Of a stretch of DNA of 64,000 nucleotides, positions 43,534-51,851 are shown piece by piece. The DNA comes from Bilophila wadsworthia ATCC 49260 (GTDB lineage Bacteria > Desulfobacterota > Desulfovibrionia > Desulfovibrionales > Desulfovibrionaceae): assembly GCF_000701705.1 (NCBI RefSeq), contig NZ_JNJP01000011.1, positions 1-64,000 of the forward strand, read 5' to 3'. Positions within the stretch are counted from its first letter, which is position 1; each line of letters opens with the position of its first letter. The position numbers and the translations under genes are program-made. Under the pieces are notes generated by a model, which had not been told where the DNA came from, ran no database searches, and worked only from the letters and a program-made list of their open reading frames with translations.

Positions 43534-44094
43534 CTAACGCTTCCTTCCCTCACAGCCGGGAGCAAAGGCCACCCGGTTCAGCCCAAGCCGCTTGGCCTCA
43601 TGCAGTGCGGCGTCGGCACTCTGAAACACGGTCTCGAAGAGAGTCCCGTCCATTGGATATCGGGCTATGCCGACACTACACGTCGGTTTATAGCGCTCAT
43701 CGCCACGGGCGGAAAACAGCGTGCCGAGGGCCGTATAAAATTCCTGCGCCTTTTTCTCCGACAGGCGTTCCGGCTCCACATCCCGGAGCAGGACAAGAAA
43801 TTCATCGTCACCGATCCTGCCGATATAGTCCGAACGCCGGAATATCCGCCGCAGGACAGCCGCGACATCGTTCAGCACAATGTCCCCGAACTCCCGCCCC
43901 CACGTATCGTTGACCCTTTTAAAGTTATCCACATCAATAACAAACATCGCATGGGACTGGCGCACGTCGCTTTTCAAAAAACACAGATCTACCAGATGCC
44001 GAATCGTCATCCTATCGTAGCATCCCGTGAGGCAATCCCGGTGCGCCGTTTCTTTCTCAACCAACACGGCTTGCTTGCATTCCGCCATACTCAT
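43534..44094 (-). CDS. stand-alone GGDEF-like protein with altered signature
   Basis: 186 residues, essentially only a GGDEF domain (AHRDCLTGCYDRMTIRHLVD at the start; metal/GTP region FVIDVDNFKRVNDTWGREFG). The signature is RIGDDEFLVL: the second Gly of GGDEF is Asp. That position sits in the catalytic beta-hairpin, so cyclase activity is doubtful and it may be a c-di-GMP/GTP-binding effector instead. GAGAGGG lies just upstream of the ATG. No N-terminal sensor domain; there is an in-frame stop 5' of it with no start between. Confidence 0.75.
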   Translation of the reverse strand: MSMAECKQAVLVEKETAHRDCLTGCYDRMTIRHLVDLCFLKSDVRQSHAMFVIDVDNFKRVNDTWGREFGDIVLNDVAAVLRRIFRRSDYIGRIGDDEFLVLLRDVEPERLSEKKAQEFYTALGTLFSARGDERYKPTCSVGIARYPMDGTLFETVFQSADAALHEAKRLGLNRVAFAPGCEGRKR

Positions 44095-44403
44095 TGCCCT
44101 CTCTATGCGGTGGGAAGAATCCTCTCCACCAGTACGCTCATTGCAGCCACTCCCACCGGATGCCGAAACCGTGCTCCAAACCCGTACTCACGAACTTCCG
44201 GATTTTCTTGTGGATGCGATGGACTTACTCTTTTCAAACAATAAATCCATAGTAACAACATATTACACTCACTATGACAAACGCCGGAAGAGGAGCAACA
44301 TGAAGCGGGCGGCACTCTCGGCCCCTGCCGACATTTGAGAACATTTCCTGTTTTCGGTCAAGCGCTGCCAGCCTTTTTGGGCTATTTCCACGGAGGAAAG
44401 GCA

Positions 44404-44440
44404 TAAAAAAGCCCCCCGTTCCAATAGAAAAAGGAGGGCG
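44404..44440 (-). terminator. terminator of the rhodanese gene
   Basis: GCCCCCC (44411-44417) with GGAGGGC (44433-44439) and a T6 run in the minus direction, 30 bp after the stop codon. Confidence 0.6.
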
Positions 44441-44471
44441 GAAGGGGCAAGGCTCAGATAAAATACAGGAG

Positions 44472-44849
44472 TCAGGCAAGAACCCCGGAGATAAAAGCCG
44501 GTTCCTGCGCAAAACAGGGCAGCAGCTCGCGTATGCTCCAAACCGGAAATCCCGCCTGTTCCCAGGCGAGAATCCCGCCCCCAAGCTGATACGCCTTGCC
44601 CGAGGCGCTTCTTTCCAGGAGCTCGGCCTTATTCTGCGTCCTGCTTCCCGAGCGGCAAAAAAAGACGACCGGCTTGCCGGAAAAACGGCTGTCCAGCCCG
44701 CCCTCACGTTCCAGTTTGTCGAGGGGAACAAGCGGGCAACCGGGAATCGCCCGTTTGAGAAATTCCTTTTCAGTACGGACATCCACAAAAAAGGCGCCGC
44801 CATTGCGGAAGAGCGTCATGGCCTCTTGCGGGGACAGTGTTTCCAGCAT
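44472..44849 (-). CDS. single-domain rhodanese-like sulfurtransferase
   Basis: 125 residues: FVDVRTEKEFLKRAIPG near 20-36, and the active-site loop FFCRSGSRTQNKAEL with catalytic Cys near 64, plus GGILAWEQAGFPV near 94. The six-residue loop CRSGSR is the sulfurtransferase type (not the seven-residue Cdc25 loop). It moves sulfane sulfur from thiosulfate or persulfides to a thiol acceptor. No signal peptide. In a sulfidogenic bacterium it could serve sulfur trafficking; the partner is not visible in the neighbourhood. Confidence 0.88.
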   Translation of the reverse strand: MLETLSPQEAMTLFRNGGAFFVDVRTEKEFLKRAIPGCPLVPLDKLEREGGLDSRFSGKPVVFFCRSGSRTQNKAELLERSASGKAYQLGGGILAWEQAGFPVWSIRELLPCFAQEPAFISGVLA

Positions 44850-45002
44850 CAGAAAAATCGTTTGTTGAAGTCAGGGGCAACGAACGGCACACAAACCAAA
44901 CGGGCATCCCGCAAGGGAGCGGCCCGTACAAGTGCAATACCACTCCCGACGGCGGAAGGTCCACCCCTCTTTCCGGCCTCCCCACCCAAGCATACGCCAC
45001 GA

Positions 45003-45028
45003 AACGGGGCATCCGAACGGATGCCCCG
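45003..45028. terminator. hairpin after the MucR-type gene
   Basis: GGGGCATCCG / CGGATGCCCC with a 2-4 nt loop, just 3' of the minus-strand MucR-type gene. It lacks a strong T run. Confidence 0.5.
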
Positions 45029-45035
45029 CCTTCGC

Positions 45036-45527
45036 TTATTTCAGGTGTTCGCCGGACAGCTTCTGCTCTCTGGACCGCTGGGCCTTCTGCACGTTTTCCT
45101 GCAGTTTTTCCAGCAGATTTTTGCAGATAAGCTTCTGCTCCGGTACGTATCCGCACAGCTTCTTGTATTCATCCACGGAAATCCCGTGGGACAGAAGGTG
45201 CTTCGCCGTCAGATTCTGAAATCCCCGGCCGCAGAGGCAACACTGAACAACATCGTCCCCAATGGCTTCTTCTGGGCGGACAACAAGGCTGCGCTTGGTG
45301 AACTTCTTCTTCGGCGCGGCGCTAGGGGCGGCCTCAGCAGCTTCCGGCATGGGTTCTTCGATGATCACTTGTTCGCAGACAGGTTCTTCCATATCCATTG
45401 CGGCCAGCTTATTATTGGCCTGAATAAGCCCGGCCTTGAGAACGGTAAATTGTTCGATGATAAACGGAGTAGGCTGTTCGGGATATCTTTCCATAACCAA
45501 CTTCAGCAGTTCGGCGTCACTTATCAT
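45036..45527 (-). CDS. MucR/Ros-family zinc-finger transcription regulator
   Basis: 163 residues from ATG 45527, which follows GGAGGTG; an upstream in-frame ATG would add ten unlikely residues. The C-terminal half contains the Ros/MucR finger: CCLCGRGFQNLTAKHLLSHG, then the conserved SVDEYKKLCGYVPEQ (about 125-140). The N-terminal half is acidic with an Ala/Pro linker (EAAEAAPSAAPKKKF). MucR proteins bind AT-rich DNA as H-NS-like silencers or regulators; this lineage carries several. Target genes unknown. Confidence 0.85.
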   Translation of the reverse strand: MISDAELLKLVMERYPEQPTPFIIEQFTVLKAGLIQANNKLAAMDMEEPVCEQVIIEEPMPEAAEAAPSAAPKKKFTKRSLVVRPEEAIGDDVVQCCLCGRGFQNLTAKHLLSHGISVDEYKKLCGYVPEQKLICKNLLEKLQENVQKAQRSREQKLSGEHLK

Positions 45528-46118
45528 GCATTCACCTCCGAGTAGATTGCCTAGCAATGTAATCGACTTTTATCGACTTGTATAGACCGTCAGGCCATAG
45601 GGAGATATTTTTTGCCTGATTGCAATAAAAAATAGAGTGCGGAGCAAGAGGCCGGCATTCCGTTTATCAGAAGTTGTCCAAGCCAGAAAGCCTGTTGCGC
45701 AATCTTACTTTTAGAGTCGCGGAAACGTTTGTCCGGTTTCATACAAAAAGCAGCATTACGGATACAAATCTTCTTCTGAAACGGCAATAACTTCTTCAAA
45801 AGCCGCTTTTCCCCTGTTTGGCTTTCCACGCACCACCCTGCGTGCACAAGAATCGTTTTTTCATCTTATTCCGTACCATAATGCGGGACCCGAACATCTT
45901 GTTCCCCAAAGTATCTCCAATGCATTCAAGAAGATCCGTATTGCAACGAACGGCGGGAACATATTTTCCCGAAAACAATCCGGAGGGTATCCATTCTGTA
46001 AAGTTGTTACACGATCCCTTATTTCCCTTTCGCAATCTTAGTGCCGGCGCTGAGGCTTCTTTCTCCACTCTCAAAAGAAATGCTCCAGAAATGGAGCTTC
46101 CCCAGGTTTTGACAGGAT
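45528..46118. other. AT-richer stretch with broken frames, no gene called
   Basis: Composition falls relative to the neighbours. On the minus strand two overlapping frames (about 85 and 92 codons, near 45590-45847 and 45796-46074) look as if they were once continuous, with segments such as FSGKYVPAVRCNTDLLECIG, but I recognise no family and see no ribosome-binding site. Possibly a decayed mobile-element gene. Confidence 0.4.
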
Positions 46119-46152
46119 CAAAAAAAGCGGCACCGGGATTTCCGATGCCGCC
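46119..46152 (-). terminator. terminator of the cytochrome c peroxidase gene
   Basis: GCGGCACCGG (46127-46136) pairs with CCGATGCCGC (46142-46151), T7 in the minus direction. Confidence 0.8.
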
Positions 46153-46172
46153 CTTTATTCGTTTACGGACAA

Positions 46173-47576
46173 CTAGTTCTTTACGGCTTCCCCTGCCAGC
46201 GGCTTACCGTTCCATTCGCCCGTCAGAGTCCGCAGGAACCCAACGATGAGATCTCGATCGCCCTTGGGGATGTCCATGCCGGAGAGATACACGCCCATGA
46301 TGCGTACGGCCTCGTCCAGCGTCGTTACGGTGCCGTCATGAAGATACGGAGCCGTCAGTTCGACGTTGCGCAGGTTCGGGACCTTGAAGCGGTGCAGATC
46401 TTCAGCCTTGCCGGTAAAACCCTTGAGCCCTTCGTCGGAGCCGAGCGGGTTGCCGCGATCCTCAAAGTACGCCTTCTTGAGATCCATATATTCGAAGGAC
46501 TGCCCGCCCACGGACTTGCCGACGTGACAGCTTGAGCAGCGGTACATCTTGAAGCGTTGATAGCCTTCGATTTCCTGCGCGGTCAACGCCTTGTCGTCCC
46601 CCTTCAGCCACTTGTCAAAGCGGCTGTTCGGCGTGATGAGCGTCTTTTCATATTCGGCAATGGCATCGGTAACGTTCTTGCCGTTCCAGCCGTCGGGATA
46701 GACTGCGGTAAAGGCGGCGGTCAGTTCGGGGTCCTGCGCGAGCTTGGCGCAGATTTCATCCCAGTCCTTGCTGCCCATCTCAATGGGGTTCATGGGAGGC
46801 CCGCCGGCCTGCTCCTGAAGGTCCGCGGCCCGTCCGTTCCAGAACTGCTTGGTGTTGAACGCGGCGTTGAACATGGTCGGCGCGTTGATGTCGCCGAACT
46901 GCCCGCGGATACCTTCCGCGAAGCGCTTGTTGTCCGTACTGGCCTTCGAAAAATCATGACAGGTTACGCAGGCGACGGTATTGTCTCCGGACAACCGCTT
47001 GTCGACGAACAGCTTTTCACCGAGCGCCACCTTGGCGGCATTGACGGGGAGCGCGTCCGGCAGCGGCTGCAGCGGTTCATCGGCATGACGCGGAGCCGCC
47101 AGCCCGGTGGCATAGTGGGCGGCACGCGAGGCCTTCACCCAATCGAGGATGGCGGCCCTGTCTTCAGACGACACACGGCTGCCCCAGTGCACGGCGGTAA
47201 ACTTCGCGGGCGGCATGGTTTCGTTGACGATAACCCATTCCATCTTGGCAAGCGTCGCTTCGCCGATCGGCTTGTCCTTCGCGGCTTCGACCAGTTCCAG
47301 ATTCAAGTCCATCGCCCGAAGGCCGTCGTTGAAATCCTTTTCGATGATTTCCTTGATCCCCGGAATTTTAGCATAGAACGGCAAATCATAATTCCGTGAA
47401 TGGCAAGCCATGCACTTGTCCATCACTATGTCGGAAACCTTGGAAAACTTCGTCAGCTGAGGGTGGTTCGGGGGAATCCCCTTGTCGGCGCCAACGCTCT
47501 CGTTCAACGCTCCTCCTGTCACGACGGAAGCGGCCAAAACGCAGCTGGCCACCAGCAAAGCGGAACGGGTTCTCAT
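46173..47576 (-). CDS. trihaem cytochrome c peroxidase, YhjA-like
   Basis: 467 residues with an N-terminal signal or anchor (SALLVASCVLAASVVTGGAL). Three CXXCH haem-binding motifs: CMACH (about 55), CVTCH (about 204) and CSSCH (about 350). The last two belong to the classic dihaem CcpA domain, together with FNAAFNTKQFWNGRAADLQE; the first adds an N-terminal haem domain as in E. coli YhjA (also about 465 residues). It should reduce hydrogen peroxide in the periplasm with electrons from the quinol pool or a cytochrome c. Monocistronic, with a terminator. Confidence 0.9.
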   Translation of the reverse strand: MRTRSALLVASCVLAASVVTGGALNESVGADKGIPPNHPQLTKFSKVSDIVMDKCMACHSRNYDLPFYAKIPGIKEIIEKDFNDGLRAMDLNLELVEAAKDKPIGEATLAKMEWVIVNETMPPAKFTAVHWGSRVSSEDRAAILDWVKASRAAHYATGLAAPRHADEPLQPLPDALPVNAAKVALGEKLFVDKRLSGDNTVACVTCHDFSKASTDNKRFAEGIRGQFGDINAPTMFNAAFNTKQFWNGRAADLQEQAGGPPMNPIEMGSKDWDEICAKLAQDPELTAAFTAVYPDGWNGKNVTDAIAEYEKTLITPNSRFDKWLKGDDKALTAQEIEGYQRFKMYRCSSCHVGKSVGGQSFEYMDLKKAYFEDRGNPLGSDEGLKGFTGKAEDLHRFKVPNLRNVELTAPYLHDGTVTTLDEAVRIMGVYLSGMDIPKGDRDLIVGFLRTLTGEWNGKPLAGEAVKN

Positions 47577-47914
47577 CTTGCCCTCTCTTGTTATAAAACG
47601 ATAATGCGAACGCTTCCTCTACTCCTGTTTGCGGATTTTTGAACAAATCATGCATGAAGTCAATAGTAATAGGAATTGTTTTTGATAAAATCTTTTTTTA
47701 CACAAGCAATCGCCTTGTTTTGCTCCCGATATCCCAGTTCAGCCGGGATAAACAGCTCAGGAACTCTCCGCCATTGCCCTTCAACATCCAGCCGCTCCCC
47801 ATGAGAGCCCCTGCCCTTCCCAACCATCTGCAAGTCCATAAAAATGCCCTCCCGGTAAACCGAAAGGGCATCCTTTTCATCATTTCATGAAGCGCCGTAC
47901 TCTGAAGCATCCGC
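47577..47914. other. intergenic between peroxidase and small gene
   Basis: Holds the peroxidase promoter (AT-rich 47590-47710) and the terminator at 47838-47877 of the small gene at 47915. Nothing else seen. Confidence 0.5.
47838..47877 (-). terminator. terminator of the 98-aa gene
   Basis: ATGCCCT (47844-47850) pairs with AGGGCAT (47865-47871), extended by CCGG pairing in the loop, with a T run in the minus direction. Confidence 0.65.
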
Positions 47915-48211
47915 TCAAGGTTTCTTCTGCCCGGCGCCGCCGAACAGTTTCCTGTATTCCTCGTCGAAATCCTCAAAGGACAAGCGCACGGGCTTCCCTT
48001 TCGCGGCACCGGTTCCCGCATGGACAAGCGAAGGGATCATATCGGAAACGTCGTTGAACCCGTCCCGCGTATACGAAATTTCCACAGGCCGCCCATTCTG
48101 CCAGAACCGGCAGATCACGGGATACGTTTCGTCAGGATTCCTGATCACATCGCAGACCATGCCGTACCCGTACGCGGCATCCAACACGCTGTCCCCGGCG
48201 ATAAACCCCAT
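47915..48211 (-). CDS. conserved small protein, 98 aa, function unknown
   Basis: Compact 98-residue frame (MGFIAGDSVLDAAYGYGMVC) with a beta-strand-rich look: GMVCDVIRNPDETYPVICRF, then ISYTRDGFNDVSDMIPSLVH. GGGAGG lies upstream of the ATG. The balanced composition, own terminator and good start make it real. It may be an SH3-like or CarD-like small barrel domain, but I do not recognise a family. It lies just after the Kdp response-regulator gene on the same strand. Confidence 0.6.
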   Translation of the reverse strand: MGFIAGDSVLDAAYGYGMVCDVIRNPDETYPVICRFWQNGRPVEISYTRDGFNDVSDMIPSLVHAGTGAAKGKPVRLSFEDFDEEYRKLFGGAGQKKP

Positions 48212-48306
48212 ATAAACCTCCCTTCCGGCCTTCTCTTCCCCGCTTGCGACGCCGGGCCGGGAAGATGCCTCCTTCGTACGGCCTTCCGTCCAAAAAAGGA
48301 AGCCCG

Positions 48307-49635
48307 TTAGGCTCCGAGTTCCTTACGTTTGCGCCAGAGCGTCACCGTGTTGATTCCGAGCAGTTCGGCGGCCCGTTCCATGCTGACGCCGAGCCCGAGC
48401 ACTCGCCGGATGTGTTCCGCTTCCAGCTCACGCAGGGTCAGGATATGCGGCTCCTCATCCGGACCGGACCGCACCCCTTCCCCGGCGCTCAGCGCGGGCG
48501 GCAAATCCGCCAGCGTCACTTCACGCCCGGCGGCGAGCAGCGCGACCCGTTCCATGACGTTCCGCAGTTCCCGGACGTTGCCGGGCCAACCGTACCGCAG
48601 CAGCGCCTGGCGTGCGGCCTGCGACAGGGTGGGCGGCGTGCCGTACTTGGCGGAAGCGGAGCGCAGGAGCTTTGCGGCGAGGGGCTCGATGTCCTCGGGC
48701 CGTTCCCGCAACGGCGGAACCGTACACTCGAATACGTTCAGCCTGTAGTACAGATCTTCGCGGAACGTCCCGGACTTCATCATAGCGGCAAGATCCCGGT
48801 TCGTCGCGGCAATGATGCGCACATCCAGCCGGATGGGCTTATTGTCCCCAACCCGTTCGATGACCTTATCTTCAAGGAAACGCAGCAGCTTGGACTGCGC
48901 CGTAGCCGACAGTTCCCCGATTTCGTCAAGGAACAGGGTGCCGCCGTCCGCCAGCTCGAATTTGCCCGCCTTATCGCGCACCGCTCCGGTAAAAGCCCCC
49001 CGCACGTGCCCAAACACTTCGGATTCGAAAAGGTTTTCCGCGATCGCCGTGCAGGTTACTTCCACAAACGGCTTGTCCGCACGTGCCGATCTTCTATGGA
49101 TGGACCGAGCCAGCTCGGTCTTGCCCGATCCCGTCTCGCCGGACAGGAGCACTGTGGCATCGCTCGGCGCGATCCGCTCCACAACGGACTGGAGAGCCTG
49201 GCATTTCGGTGAAGTCAGCCCGTCGAACCAGTCACCGGACCCGGCCCGCAAGCGCGAGTTTTCCCGCTGGAGGTCCACCAGCATCTCCACCTTGCGGATG
49301 AGGTGCTCCAACTGTTCGGTGGTGAACGGTTTCGGCAAATAATCGTAGGCCCCGGCCTTGATGGCGGACACGGCGTTTTCGTACGAGGCGAAGGCGGTCA
49401 TGACCACGCAGATCATCTCAGGCCAGCGCGCATGTGCATCCCGCACAAGATCTACCCCGGACATGCCTTCCATGCGCATGTCCGTCAGCAGCAGGTCCGC
49501 GCTCTTGTCTTCCAGCGCCTTGATCGCGGCTTCCGCGCTCTCCACGCCCACGGGCTGGCAGCCCATCATTTTCAGGCCAAGCATCAGCGTCCTCACGATC
49601 CCCGGATCGTCGTCCGCCACCAGAACTCGCAGCAT
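48307..49635 (-). CDS. NtrC-type sigma-54 response regulator of the Kdp cluster
   Basis: 442 residues from ATG 49635, which follows AAGGAG; the frame is open upstream through the hairpin but that part is not protein-like. Receiver domain about 1-115 with acidic pocket VADDDPG and phospho-Asp in LLTDMRMEGMSG. AAA+ domain about 140-370 with Walker A GETGSGKTELA, the sigma-54 contact loop GAFTGAVRD and Walker B GGTLFLDEIGEL. Fis-type HTH at the end (MERAAELLGINTVTLWRKRK). It needs sigma-54 and activates from upstream sites. Its place after KdpD and histidine-kinase genes, and a sigma-54-like promoter before kdpF, suggest it replaces KdpE. Confidence 0.88.
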   Translation of the reverse strand: MLRVLVADDDPGIVRTLMLGLKMMGCQPVGVESAEAAIKALEDKSADLLLTDMRMEGMSGVDLVRDAHARWPEMICVVMTAFASYENAVSAIKAGAYDYLPKPFTTEQLEHLIRKVEMLVDLQRENSRLRAGSGDWFDGLTSPKCQALQSVVERIAPSDATVLLSGETGSGKTELARSIHRRSARADKPFVEVTCTAIAENLFESEVFGHVRGAFTGAVRDKAGKFELADGGTLFLDEIGELSATAQSKLLRFLEDKVIERVGDNKPIRLDVRIIAATNRDLAAMMKSGTFREDLYYRLNVFECTVPPLRERPEDIEPLAAKLLRSASAKYGTPPTLSQAARQALLRYGWPGNVRELRNVMERVALLAAGREVTLADLPPALSAGEGVRSGPDEEPHILTLRELEAEHIRRVLGLGVSMERAAELLGINTVTLWRKRKELGA

Positions 49636-50104
49636 GTGGGACTCCTTATGAGGATGAATTGGGGGAGGGGAGAGGAAACCTTTCTGGAGAAAGGTTTCCT
49701 CTCCCCTCCCCCAAGCCCCCTCCTCTCTCCTTCCCAAGACTTTCCTATGCGGGCATCAGCCTGTTCCCTTATGCGGGAACGGGCCGACCGTACGCTTTTC
49801 GTTATCGCAAAAAGGCTGTCGGCTCAAACCGGCAATACCGGCTTTCGACGCAGGTTAGGCGTAGCCCAAGGGGATTGCCGTAAAACCGGGCCGCCTTCAA
49901 ATGCGTTCCATTCATTGTTACCTGTCGGTCTATTGTCTTTTCACAAAACCGGACCCCCGCGTCAAACCCTCCCCCTGAACAGGAATTCGATAAGCGCAAA
50001 AGTCTTTGGAAAGGGAGGGATGTTTTTGAGGAAGTGAGGGAAAAGCGTGGGGGTATTCCCCTCTTTCTTCAGAAAAGTTTTCCATCCCTTCCCAATGCCT
50101 TCCT
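49636..50104. repeat. intergenic region with long G-rich palindrome
   Basis: A perfect 25-bp inverted repeat: GGGGGAGGGGAGAGGAAACC plus TTTCT (49661-49685), and its complement at 49688-49712. The neighbouring text AAGACTTTCC at 49738 and, nearer the kinase gene, a similar element around 49998-50100 (AAAGTCTTTGGAAAGGGAGG) show that two oppositely oriented copies of one repeat family lie here. The rest holds no gene. Confidence 0.65.
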
Positions 50105-51844
50105 CTACTTCGCCAACGGCAGCAATACGGTGAAAATGGCTCCCCCTCCGGGATTTCGCGCATAGCGGATCACGCCGCCGTGCGCTTCCACGATATCGCG
50201 GGTGATCGCCAGACCAAGCCCGACCAGCCCTTCACGCGTCCCAGCTGTCCGTCCGTGCGAGAACGGCTCGAACAAACGCGCCTCCAGCTCCGGCGGAATC
50301 CCCGGCCCATCGTCTTCTACCCGAAGAACGGCATCGTCTTCTTCCTGCGTGATGACGATCCGCACCGTGGAGCCGACGGAACCGACACGCAGAGCGTTGG
50401 ACACCAGATTCGACAGCACCCACGCAAACCGCTCAGTATCAATGGTCACGGGGATATCGGTTTCGGGCATACTCAGAAGCAGGCGCTCGCCGGACTCGCG
50501 GGCCACCAGCTGGAAGGGGATCAGCCACTCGCGCACGCGCTCGACAAGATCCACCGTATCGGGGACAAGCTGGAGCGCCGAAGGGCTCATGCGGGCGATT
50601 TCCATAAACTGCCGGGCCACGGTCCGCAGCCGGGCGGCATCCTGCCCCACCGTCTCAACGAGCATGGACATCTCCTCATCCAGCCCCGGACGCCGGGCCA
50701 TGAGATCCGCCGCCAAACCAAGGGACTGCATGGGCGTCTTCAATTCGTGGGATATCCAGTCCATCATCTCCGAACGCAACCCGTCGCGCCGCCGCTTCTC
50801 GGTCACGTCGCTCAGGAGAAACACCTGCCCCGTCACCGCGCCCTTGCCGCTGAGCAGGCTCCGCCGACGCCCGGCATAAATGCGCTCCTCACCGCCGACG
50901 CGCAGGGTGATCTCCTGCTTGCCCTGCATGTCGTCGCGGAGTCCGTCCCGCAGGGCCATGTAGTTGGGCGCGCTGGTGGACAAATCCCTCCACGGCTTGC
51001 CCTGCACATCATCTTTGGCCAAGCCAAGAAGCGAAAGCATACGGTGGCTGACCAGCATGACGTCCCCTGCGGCGCTCAGCACCAAGACCCCGTCCTCGAC
51101 CGACTCGAGGATCACTTCAAGCTTCCGCTTTTCCACGACCAGCTTGTGCACATTCAGCTCGTCCAGTTCCCCGAGGCGATCCCACAGGCGGGACAACTCA
51201 TCGAACAACAGCCGCACTTCCAGCGTCTGCGGGTCCGGCAGATGGAGCTTCCGCCCAAGCTGCGGGCGATCGCGGAACAGTTCCGCCACCCGCCGCAACG
51301 GATGGGCCAGACGCTCCGCCACGCTGTCCGCAAGGAGAAAGGCCCAAAACGTGCCGAGCAGGAACGCCGCGGCCGTCACCGCCATCATGATGTCGCGGAA
51401 CCGGGCGTTCTTGCTGAGCCGCAGGAACATGCCCCGCTCGTTGACCTGAACCAGGGCGTCGATGCGGGCGTGCAGGCCCCGGTAATTGGCGTCGTCCGGA
51501 GTCTGGCGGTACGCATCCCATGAGGCTTGAAGATCCGTAATGACCTTCCGCTCGGCCTCTTCGGTAATGTTGCCGGAAGCCTGTTCCAGCGTGTCGGCAA
51601 ACCGTTTTTCCCAGCCGAGCGTATCGGTGTCGCGGTACAGCTCGGGGAACCGGATGCCGTTCATGGCCCGTACCATCTCCTGCGCGTAGGCGATGGAGTC
51701 GTAGTTCATACGGATGAGCTCCGAGGGAACCCGCCCCGCAATGGTGATGCCGGTCACCATCAAAACCCCGAGCGCCCCGAACAGCAGCACGAGACGCAGA
51801 AAGGAGCGGCGTATCCGCTTGTGCATGGTGGGAAGAACAATCAT
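50105..51844 (-). CDS. membrane sensor histidine kinase of the Kdp cluster
   Basis: 579 residues from ATG 51844, 7 bp after the KdpD-like stop. Order: membrane helix at about 14-32 (LVLLFGALGVLMVTGITIAG), a periplasmic domain of about 120 residues, helix 2 near 155-172, HAMP (PLRRVAELFRDR), coiled coil, PAS (VEDGVLVLSAAGDVMLVSHR), HisKA with SHELKTPMQSL (His near 372), and HATPase (NLVSNALRVGS, DDGPGIPPE, GLGLAITRD). It is the phosphate donor expected for the NtrC-type regulator. The classic KdpD fuses a UspA-like sensor to the kinase; here they are separate genes. Confidence 0.87.
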   Translation of the reverse strand: MIVLPTMHKRIRRSFLRLVLLFGALGVLMVTGITIAGRVPSELIRMNYDSIAYAQEMVRAMNGIRFPELYRDTDTLGWEKRFADTLEQASGNITEEAERKVITDLQASWDAYRQTPDDANYRGLHARIDALVQVNERGMFLRLSKNARFRDIMMAVTAAAFLLGTFWAFLLADSVAERLAHPLRRVAELFRDRPQLGRKLHLPDPQTLEVRLLFDELSRLWDRLGELDELNVHKLVVEKRKLEVILESVEDGVLVLSAAGDVMLVSHRMLSLLGLAKDDVQGKPWRDLSTSAPNYMALRDGLRDDMQGKQEITLRVGGEERIYAGRRRSLLSGKGAVTGQVFLLSDVTEKRRRDGLRSEMMDWISHELKTPMQSLGLAADLMARRPGLDEEMSMLVETVGQDAARLRTVARQFMEIARMSPSALQLVPDTVDLVERVREWLIPFQLVARESGERLLLSMPETDIPVTIDTERFAWVLSNLVSNALRVGSVGSTVRIVITQEEDDAVLRVEDDGPGIPPELEARLFEPFSHGRTAGTREGLVGLGLAITRDIVEAHGGVIRYARNPGGGAIFTVLLPLAK

Positions 51845-51851
51845 GACGCGC

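Noticed and set aside
45590..46074. Two overlapping minus-strand frames
   Set aside because: They look like one broken gene, but no family or start could be supported, so only described as part of the intergenic region.
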